DNA of 64,000 bases from Henckelia pumila. Lineage: Eukaryota > Streptophyta > Magnoliopsida > Lamiales > Gesneriaceae. Below are positions 22,301-33,800 of the stretch, one piece after another (the first letter of the stretch is position 1; every line of letters begins with the position of its first letter). The stretch spans positions 7,121,001 to 7,185,000 of the forward strand of contig NC_133123.1 of NCBI RefSeq assembly GCF_033568475.1. Direction: 5' to 3'. The position numbers were made by a program, and so were the translations under genes. Below the pieces are notes generated by a model that was not told the DNA's origin, made no database searches, and worked only from the letters and a program-made list of their open reading frames with translations.

Positions 22301-24136
22301 ATGGCTTCGTTCGCTGCTGCTGCTCCTGTTTCATTTTCATCCGTTTCTTGCAGCTTGAAGAAGAATCAGGTACATTTTCTTTTGTGTTCTTTTGTTGGGT
22401 TTGATGTTATTTTTTTGGCTCGTTTCTTTTTTTAAGTTTTTTTTTTCGTGGGTTGAGAATCTGATCTTTCTGTTGTAAATTCTGTGTTGATTTTATTGTT
22501 GAAAAAAAGCGACCTTTTTTAACTGGGTCGTGAAATTCAAGCTTGCTAATTACAAACAGCGAGGAAATTTTTGATTTTGATTGTTTATTGATTATATGGT
22601 TTAAACTCTGAACATATCGTCATTTTGATGGCTGATATAGGCATATAAATATTCGCTGTAGAACTTCACGATCTACCATAATTACTCTGGATTTCGTTGT
22701 GGCTTGTTGATTTCCATTGGGAAGTCCAATTTTTGGTTTTTCTTTTCTTTTCTTTTTTTTTTTTTCAAGTTTTCGTTTAGAACTTGGGACTTAGCAGATA
22801 TATTTCTTGAATATAGAAGACAATCAAATTCATTATGCAGGCAATAGGATTTTGGAGTCTCACCTCAAACAAAAAGAATCAAATTTGCATTTGCTACGAG
22901 CACATGCTTAAATGTGTGCTTGAGTTCATGATTCCTATTTCCTGATGTTGATTTCATTTTGATTGTAGCATGAGCTAAATAATCCTGTATTTTGTAATAA
23001 GGATTTTGTATACATGTAGAGTACATTTATGGAGATTCAATTCTGACCTTGGTACCATTTATTTGTATGATAATGCGTAAAGGGATGTAGCAGTTTTAGT
23101 TCTGTGGAGGTTGCCCGTGTCATTGGTTTGATTAATAATGCTGATAAATGTGAAAGAATTCAAATTTTATTGAATAATTTCAGTGCTGTCTTAATTGTCA
23201 TTTTTATCACCTCCAATTTGATTAATTATGGATCTTAATTGCTTTCTTCTATACTCAGTACCATGTTTCCCCCGAGCTTAAATGTTTTTAGATCAAACAG
23301 GTTTCAAATTTGAGGAAGGCTTCACTTTCATTCCATGGGAAGGGCTTCCGATCGCTTACATCACACTCAGCCCCTCGTTTCCGAGTTACTAGTGCAGTAT
23401 GTCTCGTCATATCCATAATCATTTGTTCTTCATTTGCTTAGCGTCTTGCTCTCATCGTCATGAAGTTTTTGCAATTTATTCTATGTTCACTTGTAAATGG
23501 TAATAGGTGGCAGTTTCATATTTATTATAAACGAACTTTTGTTGCTTCTCTGAAAAGTAGAAAAGATAGTGATGTTTCTGAAGTCCTGAAAGAAAGAGAG
23601 ATAACTCTTTTGTGTAGGCCAAGCCTGAAACGGTGGACAAAGTGTGTGAAATTGTGAGGAAGCAACTTGCGCTTCCCGCTGATCGAGACGTCTTTGGAGA
23701 GTCAAAGTTTGCAGCACTTGGTGCCGATTCACTTGACACGGTAATGTAGAGTTATTGAAGTGTTGATATCGATCAAACATTGTGTTTCTTAACTATTGAC
23801 AAAAGCGTAGCATTTCAACCACCGAAGGTATGTTGTCTGTCATTAATGTTTGTACTTAGGAGCCAGGAGCCTTAAAAACAGGAGGGAGGTCTAAATATAC
23901 TTCATGGCTGGCATTTGTGGTTGCCAATCTTTTACCACTTAAAACCTGATAGTTTTTTTTTTGGTAATGATTGTATATTCATCATGCCATGTGAGACGAT
24001 GCCATTGCGCGTGTAGGTTGAGATTGTGATGGGACTTGAAGAGGCGTTTGGGATCAGCGTCGAGGAAGAAAGCGCCCAGAGCATCGCCACGGTCCAAGAA
24101 GCGGCTGATATGATCGAGAGGCTCTTGGAGAAGTGA
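22301..24136 (+). CDS. ACP: Plastid acyl carrier protein (ACP)
   Basis: ACP carries growing acyl chains as thioesters on 4'-phosphopantetheine during type II fatty acid synthesis in plastids. Four exons: 22301-22369, 23301-23396, 23618-23740, 24017-24136 (135 residues). The first 55 residues are Ser/Ala/Lys-rich with few acidic residues, as in a chloroplast transit peptide. The mature part starts [20 protein letters not shown]. The prosthetic-group serine is Ser93 in [17 protein letters not shown]. The end is [13 protein letters not shown]. Exon 2 has a second in-frame acceptor 9 nt upstream (after ttttag at 23291), which would add Ile-Lys-Gln. Length and exon layout match known plant ACP genes. 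Confidence 0.96.
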
Positions 24137-24930
24137 AGAGCTTGGGATTGAGTCTTGGCCTGTGGCCTCCATGAGAAAGCTCTTTAGGGCCGTATGTTTG
24201 AATGATTTCATGTTTATTGTTTGAGGGTGCTTGCCTTCTAGGCACTTTTTACTGTAACGAACCTTCATGTTTGTTCTGTTTTCCTTTTTTGTCTTGGACA
24301 GACTTGTGTCAAGTCTTTTATACAAAGAGAGAGTTTATTCCATCCGAATCCAATTAAATAATTCGAATCTAATATAAACATGAAATTGTGATAATTTAAA
24401 ACCTAATATAATCTATATTATGCAATAAGATTCACTATGTTAATGCTTCTCAAATACAAAATTTTTTATTTATAACTTTTAAATAATTTTAGTGTCATTT
24501 GCATATGTTGCGTATTTATACCCTTGAAATATTTATTTAAACATGATAATTTTTTTATTTTTAGATTAATAATTTTTTTATTTAAAAGTGATAATCAACT
24601 AAAAAAAACTTTCTAAAATTTTATAGTTATAGATAAAATAATAACATTGATTTAAAAAGAAATACTATTTCATGAAAGTAAAATAAATTATTGATGAACT
24701 TATATGTAATGAGCATATAATTATAATTTTAAACTAGCAATCTAGCACTCGAAAATTCATTTGAACAAATAATTTATGTTACATGTAAAAATACAATAAA
24801 AAAAATTATATTTTTAAATTAAAAAAATAAAATTGAAAGACGATAGTTATTAGTAAATAATAAATTTATCGAAATATAAAAAAAATGATATTTTTGTTTA
24901 TCTATTAATTTGAACACGGTGATTATTCTA
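24137..24930. other. ACP 3'UTR and AT-rich spacer
   Basis: The first 200 bp read as ACP 3'UTR. The rest is AT-rich with no gene or obvious element until the Helitron-like block. Confidence 0.6.
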
Positions 24931-24934
24931 AGAG

Positions 24935-25231
24935 ATTCACGTATCATTGTATATATATATATATATATTACTATTTATTAAGTGTAGGCATATTAAAATA
25001 ACTAACTTGGTAACATGGTTTATTTTTCAATATACCCAAAATACTCTTCTTTTCAATTTTTTGTTTTCTCCATGTTTTTTACTTACTCTCCCCACATATC
25101 CAATAACACTCTTTGCCAATTTCAATTCTTTTTTTTTTTTTCTTCTAAATAACCTAATCTGTTAAGCATCAAAATTCATATACATTGTAGTTATTATTTT
25201 ACACACGCAAATACGTCTGCACCGTTGCTAG
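24935..25231 (+). mobile_element. Non-autonomous Helitron-like element
   Basis: The left part is an (AT)n tract running into ttactatttattaagtgtag. The right end is acacacgcaaatacgtctgc, then accgttgCTAG, followed by T. A CTRR terminus after a GC-richer CACGCAA segment, no inverted ends and no target duplication fit a Helitron. The exact 5' TC is not resolvable in the AT repeat. Two other blocks in the window share the CACGCAA-to-CTAG ending. It has no coding capacity. Confidence 0.55.
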
Positions 25232-25246
25232 TATATAAAAAATTTT

Positions 25247-25383
25247 GATCTCATGCACCTTAGGGTGCAGAGAATCTGCGAGCGACCACTAGTGGGTTTT
25301 AGTGGTTGAAAAAAATTTAAAAACAAACCACTAAAACCCGGTACTCATACACAAATTTATTGCACTCTAGGGTGCAGGGGATC
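25247..25383. repeat. Foldback MITE-like hairpin
   Basis: The left arm gatctcatgcaccttagggt pairs with a right arm whose reverse complement is gatcccctgcaccctagagt. A second, inner pair is gggttttagtggtt against aaccactaaaaccc. Each terminal word is nearly palindromic in itself. No superfamily can be assigned. It starts 15 bp after the Helitron-like 3' end. Confidence 0.65.
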
Positions 25384-25900
25384 ACTTCTGTATATATATA
25401 TATATATATTGTTTTTTTTTCTTTTTCTTTTAAAAAAAATATTGTTTTTTATCTATATTATTGTTATATATAAAACTTGAGCACAATTTAATAACTACTT
25501 TTGGTATGTCAAAATGACACCAATTTTCTTTTTCATTTTAACCCTGTTCATTGAGAGTTCTCTACACAGTTTTTTTTTTTAAAACAAAGGGCAAAATAAC
25601 AGTTTGACAAATTCCATAATTCTAAATTCATCTCATGTCTCTCTCACATGTCTCCCAAACGAACCTTCTTTCTCCCAAACCAAAAATAAAAAACAAATTT
25701 TATTAAAAAAAAATACGGTAAGATCATTGGTATAAAGAAAACACAATAGAGCAACCGAGATTTTCAGGTCCTCAAAATTTTTGCTATTTTTAAAAATAAT
25801 TTTAATAAAAAATCCCATTGGTCAATAACTCAACAATTCTAGTAAAAATCAGCAGCCCATTGTCACTTTCTTTCATTTTGCGTGATTTCAACTGGAATCT
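25384..25900. other. CSD1 upstream region
   Basis: AT-rich sequence with no gene. An open frame on the minus strand at 25633-25818 is Phe/Lys-rich low complexity. The CSD1 promoter should lie here, but I see no unambiguous TATA box. Confidence 0.5.
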
Positions 25901-25942
25901 TGATCCATTCACTCTTACTCAATCCTTCTCGATCCACTGCGA

Positions 25943-26273
25943 AAGGGGCGCTCTGAGGTAAACGAAATCATAGTAAAGATGAAATGGATCGAATCCGTTT
26001 GATTTCATTCCATCCGTCAATGAATTGATTTGATATTTTCTCTCTTTTTTTTTGGGTTGTTTGATTCTCCAACTGGGTTATATGTAATTGATTGCGTTAT
26101 TCATTTTTTTAAAATGCTGTTTATAGTTCCTTGAAGCGATATTCAGTTCAGTTATGACCGACCCACCAGCGTCGATATTTTTTTTCGCTTGTTTGATGTT
26201 TGTCCTTTGTGTGAAATTTGTGTTCTTTTTTGCTTATTGACTGAGGTATATGAATTTGATGTTTCAGATCACA
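25943..26273 (+). promoter_or_regulatory. CSD1 5'UTR intron splitting a miR398-like target site
   Basis: The leader reads aaggggcgctctgag (25943-25957), then a GT...AG intron (25958-26267), then atcaca (26268-26273). Joined, the 21-nt site pairs with miR398. The mismatches are at miRNA position 5 (U:U) and position 13; position 15 depends on the miR398 variant, and position 12 is a G:U wobble. Arabidopsis CSD1 has a very similar leader site with the same position-5 mismatch. The genomic sequence alone does not contain a contiguous site. Confidence 0.75.
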
Positions 26274-26280
26274 AATAGCC

Positions 26281-28316
26281 ATGGTGAAGGCCGTCGTGGT
26301 TCTTAGCAGCGGCGAGGGTGTTAGTGGCACAGTCCACTTTTCACAAGAAGGAGATGGTAGTTTTCATTTCCATCAAATAACTTACTGAGTCAAATCTCTT
26401 GTTTAATGGTTTGTTTGTTTCATTCCCCAGGTCCAACAACAGTTACTGGAAATCTTTCTGGGCTTAAGCCTGGACTTCATGGATTTCATGTTCATGCTCT
26501 TGGTGACACCACGAATGGATGTTTGTCGACTGGTAATTTATCTGGCAATGTTTGCTATTGACTCTACTTTATTTGTGAAGAACTTGTGGATTGAATTGTT
26601 ATCAATTCTTATTTAATCGTCCTACTTTTTATTTCAATTTGAAGGACCTCACTTCAATCCGGCTGGCAAAGAACATGGTGCTCCTGATGCAGAGGTTCGT
26701 CACGTTGGTGATCTTGGGAATGTCACCGTTGGAGAAGACGGTAAGTCTTATTGTATGTCCTACATACTTAGTGGGATTTCATCATGCTAACTACATTAGA
26801 AACACCGGATATTTTAATTCCCAAAATAGTCTTAACATCGATTAAAAGAGAATTGATATGAAGTGCTGATGTTGGGAACTCAATTTCTTTGGACATTCAT
26901 ATTCGCAAGTGCCACTCAACAAACAAGCAACATAATGAATTTTTGCTTTCTCACAAGTCCTAAGAGTTGAATCTAACTGACAATTTGATGATCTAAATAC
27001 AGAACTCCTCTAAGTAGAAAGTCTTTTTTATTATTTTTTGGAAACATTCATTGAAAGTTTTTTTGATTATTAGTTAATGAGTTGAACTGCAAGTTCTTGT
27101 AACACGATTATTTACACACATGCAAATTGTTTGCTCTCGTTGGTAGTATTTGTTATATAACTTGCATACTATATCAGTCTTAGGCATGTGAATTAAAATA
27201 TGTTGTTTTGTTTGTCAGAACTCGGAACTATCATGTAGAGGAGAACCATAGTTTCCTATCTCCGCTGTCAGTGTCAGCAAAACATATACGTCTCTAGAGA
27301 TGTCTGCATATTTATGTTGCTGGATACTGTCATGTTTTGAAGGATAAAATATAGTGGCAGTAAACTTTTGGAAATAAACATGTGAAGTCATTTTCCCCAC
27401 CCCTCTCCCCTTTTAGATTTCTTGGCAATGTTTCTCGACTTATTTCAATTTATCTGGATGTTTGAGAGTCGCACATCAATATATACCTAACATATATGCT
27501 CCTTTCACCTTCTAATGTTTCAGGCACTGCCTCTTTCACCATCATTGACAAACAGGTAGGCCTTCTTTGCTACCATTTCCCATAGATATATTGCTCTTTT
27601 CTAGCAATATTATTTTAATGACTTGTGAGTTATTGTGCAGATTCCACTTTCAGGACCACATTCCATTATTGGAAGAGCAGTAGTTGTCCATGCTGATCCT
27701 GATGATCTTGGCAAGGGTATGTGTCTAAAATTTCTTAAATTTTTTTTCTGCAGTAATGTTGGATGTTATAATTTGGAAAGTGTGAAAAATATTTTTGTCC
27801 TACCTCTCACTTGGGTGGACCAATTAAAGAAGAAATATTTGAACATACTTAAGTGCACATTCAACATGTTAATCAATAGCCGGGTATTCCCCTTGAAACC
27901 TTTCCAGCATCTTCTTTAAAGTTTTAGAACCGGCTGTAGTGCACAAATCAGATTATTCAAGGGAACGTTGCAAAACGTCAGAAGTCTCATCTACTTATCC
28001 TTTCCCTGTTATCTTTTAGTTCTTTGACTAGCATATGCGTGATTGTTATGAGTTCATGCATAGCATCATACTCTTAGATTTATTTATTTCTTGAAACATG
28101 AATTCCATTGTTGCTTCAGGTGGACATGAACTTAGCAAAAGCACTGGAAATGCTGGTGGAAGAGTTGCTTGTGGTAAGAAATTTACTTCTTGCATCGTTT
28201 TTGTGAGTTAATTACACTGGATTCCTGCCGAAAACACAAGAAATAGGAGTTCAGAGTTCCTATTGTTTATACGTTTATGTTACTACCTTGCAGGTGTCAT
28301 TGGCCTCCAGGGCTGA
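26281..28316 (+). CDS. CSD1: Cytosolic Cu/Zn superoxide dismutase
   Basis: It dismutates superoxide to H2O2 and O2 in the cytosol. Seven coding exons: 26281-26356, 26431-26532, 26645-26740, 27524-27555, 27641-27716, 28120-28173, 28294-28316 (152 residues, the usual cytosolic length). Copper ligands are His45, His47, His62 and His119. Zinc ligands are His62, His70, His79 and Asp82. The disulfide pair is Cys56 and Cys145. There is no transit peptide (the start is [16 protein letters not shown]), which separates it from the plastid form. The C-terminus GGRVACGVIGLQG is canonical. Expression is probably limited post-transcriptionally by miR398 through the leader site just upstream. Confidence 0.97.
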
Positions 28317-29130
28317 ATTCTTGACATATCCTTCCCCCGCGAGAGGTTTCACCACCGTTAACTACCTATATGGTACTCATTACTTACATGATGTTGTGTT
28401 GTCAAGTACACGTTTCTCATGTAATTTTAAAGTTTAACATTATATTTTCATATTTCATGGTGTAACCGAGTACTTTGTCCATCGAAGTTTTATTTATCCT
28501 GGACCCCTGGTTATGTCTTGTTCGGAATAAATAAGGTGGCTATAGTCTATGCTTGTAGTTCTGAAGTTTGCTCTATCACGGGGTTTGATGTGGTCATTAA
28601 AGACCAGGAGACAGGCAGTTCCAAGCTCTACGTGACTTAAAATTTATAAATCGGAGCTGCGATAAATTGGAAAAGCTTGTGCAGAACATAATCTTTTCAT
28701 GGATAGAATAAACACTAAAGGAGAAACAGAACCCGACCCGTTATGACTTGATGAGATTGGGATGGGTAAATCACTAAATTGGTTCCAATAAACGTCAATG
28801 GGGTGTATTGATTGAAGAGAACTAGAGAAGTCTCCCTTCTCATGTACTGACGTGAAAATTTTATTTTCACCTTTCACTAGAGAATTTCAGAATATTTGCA
28901 TGAAGTACTTGAAGGTAGAATAATAATTTATAATGTATCTAAAGAACGGGTTTTGTACATGTTACCCACATGGTACTATCATGTGGGCAACATGTAACGT
29001 GTGACCCATTGATTTTGACAATCAAAATCTGCCACGATACCCACAGGGTAGGGTAGCATCGACACTTCCCTAAAGAACGTCTATATGGTTAAAAAAAAAG
29101 AAAAAAGAACGTCTATATCTTATCGTACGT

Positions 29131-29132
<2 letters not shown>
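28317..29132. other. CSD1 3'UTR and spacer with a small hairpin
   Basis: The first 200-300 bp are probable CSD1 3'UTR. At 28957-28995, acatgttacccacatg and catgtgggcaacatgt form an almost perfect stem over a 7-nt loop. Nearby gattttgacaatcaaaatc is also palindromic. The hairpins may mark a small foldback element, but its limits are unclear. Confidence 0.55.
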
Positions 29133-29173
<41 letters not shown>

Positions 29174-29313
29174 TTTCTTTCAAGTGCCCACCTATCATGC
29201 TCACTACCATGCCCACCAATGATGTGACACTATTCTATTGGACCTACAATTTATCACATCCAATAGAATAGTGTCACATCATTGATGGACATGATAGGTG
29301 GACACTTGAAAGA

Positions 29314-29355
<42 letters not shown>
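29133..29355. mobile_element. Foldback MITE inside a (TA)n microsatellite
   Basis: The 146-bp body (29172-29317) starts agtttctttcaagtgcccac and ends in its near inverse. The arms pair over about 60 bp, including ctatcatg and aatgatgtgacactattcta. Long TA repeats flank both sides (29133-29170 and 29318-29355). TA-rich flanks fit an element that targets TA, but the termini do not match Stowaway ends I know. Confidence 0.75.
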
Positions 29356-29364
<9 letters not shown>

Positions 29365-30850
29365 CATCATTTTATTGAGACGACGATGATAGTTTTTTTA
29401 AAAATTACCATTTTATGTTAATACGCTTATTCAAATGCATTTTCATGCACTTTATATGCCTCACAACAATGAGCAGGTGTATGAGACACGATCTCATTGA
29501 TCTTTATCCATAAATGTGTCCGCTCTATCCATATTACAAAAAAAAATTTACTTTTGACATTTAAAAATAATATTTTTTCATAGATAAACCAAATAAGATA
29601 TCCATGTCACAAAATTAACATGTAAAACCGTCTCACAAAAGTTTTTGTGCACATGAAGTACTTTTAAGTCCAACTGCAAGAGTGAGAGATTTTTTAAAAA
29701 TAAAAAATGTCATTAATTTAATATTCCGCCCATATATAATGCTGCATTTGATTTTTCATCCGTTCATATATATAGTTCAGTTTCAATACTTAATATAATT
29801 TTTTCCAATTTTTTTTACTATTATCTTATTAAAACACTCATTAGACATTATATAAAAATAGAATAAAAACTTTATTCATAAAACTTATTTTTATATAATT
29901 TTCTTAATATGTGTAAAAACACAAGTAACTTATTAGACTGGAACCCAAGACTTATTCGACTTTGGGCCTCGCCTTTGCCTCGGATTCTTGGCAGGTACAT
30001 GTCAATTACTATGGGGTTCAGAGTTTTGGAAGGTGCAAGGGGTAGACAGTAGATGGGCCTGTGGCCTTGTGGTGCAGTGGAATGATCCTCACCAACCAAG
30101 AATCCCCAACTGCCCATTTCTCCTCCAAATGTTGGCAAACTTTCTTCTCTCTCCCCATTTCCACGATTTTCACATTCTGCCATCTCTGATACGCTACGCA
30201 TTCAAACCTCCATCCGTGCAATAAGCAGCCCGCATTGAATTTGTCTGTAAGCTTCCAACACCCATGTTTTTCATTGACTTCTACGTGCATTAGCTGCTGC
30301 TTCTTTTTTGAGCTTTCTGGGTTTTGTTCAAGTTAGTGTCTTTGTTACTATATTTGCTTTGGTCCCGTTTGGCTGCTGGTTAACATCCCCTCTTCTAAAG
30401 AAAACATACGAACTTAATTTGAGTCAGTCGCTTTAAAATTACTCAAATCTTCAATTTGTTTTGTTTCGACTGTCATTGATGTTTTTAGTTAGATTCGAGA
30501 ATATAGATTAGTTATTCAGATTACCTCCCATCAACAATATAGATATGTGATTGAATTTTTTTCTGTAAAGATTGGTTTTTTCTTCCCCTGTTTTGGTGCT
30601 TGGACGTCTCAAGAAACAAGAATTGTGCAAAATTAAAAGAACTTGGAAACTTCGAGCAAGATCCCAGTTTTCCGACTATTTCCATAACTTTTTTTGCTAT
30701 CTATTTCCATCACTTTTCATACATAAAAAAAGACCCATTTTTTATTTTGCCCCCTTGATTTCAAAGATATATTTTATCCTTGTAAATTCTGATTTTCAGT
30801 TTTCTTGGTCGGTTTTCAGGGTTTTTCTGGCAGTTGAATCTGGTTTGAAA
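29356..30850. other. Intergenic region and DQD/SDH promoter and leader
   Basis: AT-rich to about 29930, then a more balanced stretch (29940-30300) with overlapping short frames on both strands. None has a recognisable domain. 30540-30838 is T-rich and ends in a good acceptor (ggttttcag), so it is probably a 5'UTR intron whose last leader exon runs 30821-30850. The first leader exon may lie near 30230-30540. Confidence 0.5.
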
Positions 30851-33800
30851 ATGAGGAGGAACGAAACTTTGATATGTGCTCCATTAATGGCTGACTCAGT
30901 GGACCAGCTGGTGGAGTTGATGCACAAGGCGAAGTTAAAAGGAGCTGATATTGTAGAAATTAGATTGGACCATTTAAAGAGCTTTGACCCTCAATTCGAT
31001 ATTGAAAGATTAATCAAAGAGTGCCCATTGCCTACTCTCTTTACTTATAGGTTGATCTGCAGTTGCCATACATGTCTCTTTCTTCTTTCTTCTTCCTTTT
31101 GAATTTTAATTCAACCCTCTAACTGCTACTTGCCACTTCTCCCTCTAGGTCTGAATAATTTTTTCCAGTCAATATATAATTTTTATGGATAAGATACCCA
31201 CGCACATTTGTGTGTGTATAGATGAAATGATGAAGAATTTCAGCTCATTAATAATATAAGTGGAAAGGAAAACAAAGGAGTGAAGGTTAAGAATTTCATT
31301 GTGTACAAGTGTCATTGAGAGATTGTGTCAAAGGAAAAGATTTTAAACTTATGTGGGCATAGGATAATTCTTTTTGGCAAGATTTTCTCTTCGAACCTTC
31401 ACTTTTCTGTACCACAGGTTTGTAAGTGTATTTAGAGCACAAGATCTGTGAATTGTTTTGATTATTAGATGGATAAAATAACAGTGAAAAAATCAAACTT
31501 GCCAGTTTAAAATCACTTAAAAAAAGATTATGCACGAAAAAGTGAATAAACAAACGTGTCTCAGAGTCTATTTTGTCATTGATGTAATTTGATTTGATGA
31601 GATTCATTTATGTTGGCCACTAAAAATGCCACGATGGCTGTAAAATGTTTGACTTCATAATCATATCTTTACATTCACAAGTTATTTCGACAGCAAGTTG
31701 CAGAACATGATTGTGAGACCCCTAGACTAACTCGTGGACCTCTGGTCCACATTTGTATGTAACTTTTATCTTTTTTACCTATTAATAACATGACTATTGT
31801 TTCTGATAAAAAAAAAAAAGATGTGAGCATATGCGCATTGTCATTGATTTTAGAATTGCATCTTATGTCTATTTATTGCCGTAAGCAATTCTTTTGCATG
31901 TTAGTAGGGTATAGAAAATATTATCTCAAGAACCTGACTTCGTAGTCTTTACTAGACCAACGTGGGAAGGTGGGCAGTATGACGGTGATGAAAAAAGTCG
32001 TTTTGGTGCACTTCGAACTGCCATGGAGTTGGGAGCTGACCACATTGATATTGAGCTCAAGGTCCCTTTGCCTATTTAATGTTTAATTATTTAAGGATGC
32101 CACTATTGTTATATGGCTAAAGTTTCTTTCTTGAAATTTTTTTTAACACTGGTACCACTTGTTGTTTAACCAAACAAGGAAAAATGCAAGTATTGTTCGC
32201 AAGATAATCTGTGTGAGTTTTGAAGTCTCTAAAAGATCTGCAAAGATCTTATACTGTCAACTTCTTTGAAGGCTGCCGATGAGTTCAACAAATTTATGAA
32301 TGGAAATAAACCTGTAAAGTGCAAAGTCATAATTTCGTCGCACAACTACGATTTTACCCCTTCAGCAGAGGACCTGGGGAACCTTGTTGCCAGAATACAA
32401 GCTGCCGGAGCTGACATAGTAAAGTTTGCAACTACAGCACTAGATATCACTGATGTTGCACGAGTTTTTCAAATAACTGTTCATTCCCAAGTAAGTTTGA
32501 AAGCCAGATAAAATCATGCACTTTCTGTTCACCTTTATTTTTTGCTTTGAGATGTTTTCACGAGTTGTTATTATTCTCTCCTCTTTTTTTTTTAATCACT
32601 TAATATAACTTTTTTCTAATCAAATGATAGGATACAACTTTATTTATTGCTTTGAAAATGAGCCAGAAACATGTGCTAAAGTTTCGTGATCTTCAGGTGC
32701 CCATCATTGGGCTGGTTATGGGAGAAAGGGGATTGATGTCAAGGATACTTTGCCCAAAATTTGGTGGATATCTCACGTTTGGTACTCTGGAACCAGGAAA
32801 GGTATCTGCTCCTGGGCAGCCAACAATAGAGGACTTGGTTAGTTTATACAACTTTAGATCAATTGGTCCCGATACAAAGGTATTTGGGATCATTGGGAAG
32901 CCTGTCGGTCACAGCAAATCACCATTACTTTACAATGGAGCTTTCAAATCAGAAAACTTTAATGGCGTGTATGTATATTTGTTAGTGGACGATGTTGCAA
33001 AATTCTTTGAAACCTATTCCTCAACAGATTTTACTGGCTTCAGGTAACTATTCAACTTCTGTATTGTCAGCTCTATGAATTAAACAATGTATGGGAAAGA
33101 GTCTCCATTAAATCTAAATGAAATTACCAAAATTTTCTACATCATTAGAATTTTTCTGTCATCGATTCTCAAACCAACTCACAGATGAAACCAACTCACA
33201 GAGTTGATATTATTATTACCCCACCATAGACATTAACTCTTAATATGTTTTGGTTCCTCGTCTTCATTTAAATTGTTACGGTTAGTACTATGCATCTGGC
33301 CCTAAAGTTGATTTGTTGTCTAAATATATAATTTAATGAAATTGGAATATCACAGCTGTACTATTCCTCATAAGGAAGTGGCACTTGCCTGTTGCGATGA
33401 AGTTGATCCTGTTGCAAAGGTAGCTAAGGAAATCTATACCGACCTACTTAATCATGCTGATTCATGTCATTGAGTCTATTGCATTTTGTTTGCATCTAAA
33501 TTTTCACATGAATTCTTGCTAGACGATAGGTGCAGTTAATTGCATCATCAGGCGACCTGATGGAAAGCTGTTTGGTTGTAATACCGACTATATCGGTGCA
33601 ATTAATGCTATTGAGAATGGACTTCAAGGTTCTTTCCTTATTTGCTGGCTAAGATGTTTTAACATGACATGAAGTGCTCAGTTTGATACGTTTGTATTAT
33701 TTCTTAGGTTCGCATAATATTGCCAATGAGTCGCCCTTGGCGGGCAAACTGTTTATTGTCATTGGTGCTGGTGGTGCGGGCAAGGCGCTTGCTTATGGTG

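Noticed and set aside
29872-30290. Overlapping frames on both strands upstream of DQD/SDH
   Set aside because: Three frames overlap in the same 400 bp and none contains a recognisable motif; probably promoter and leader sequence.
31690-31815. Retroposed fragment with poly-A in DQD/SDH intron 1
   Set aside because: A 12-A run follows a mixed-composition segment, but no target duplication or recognisable source sequence was seen.
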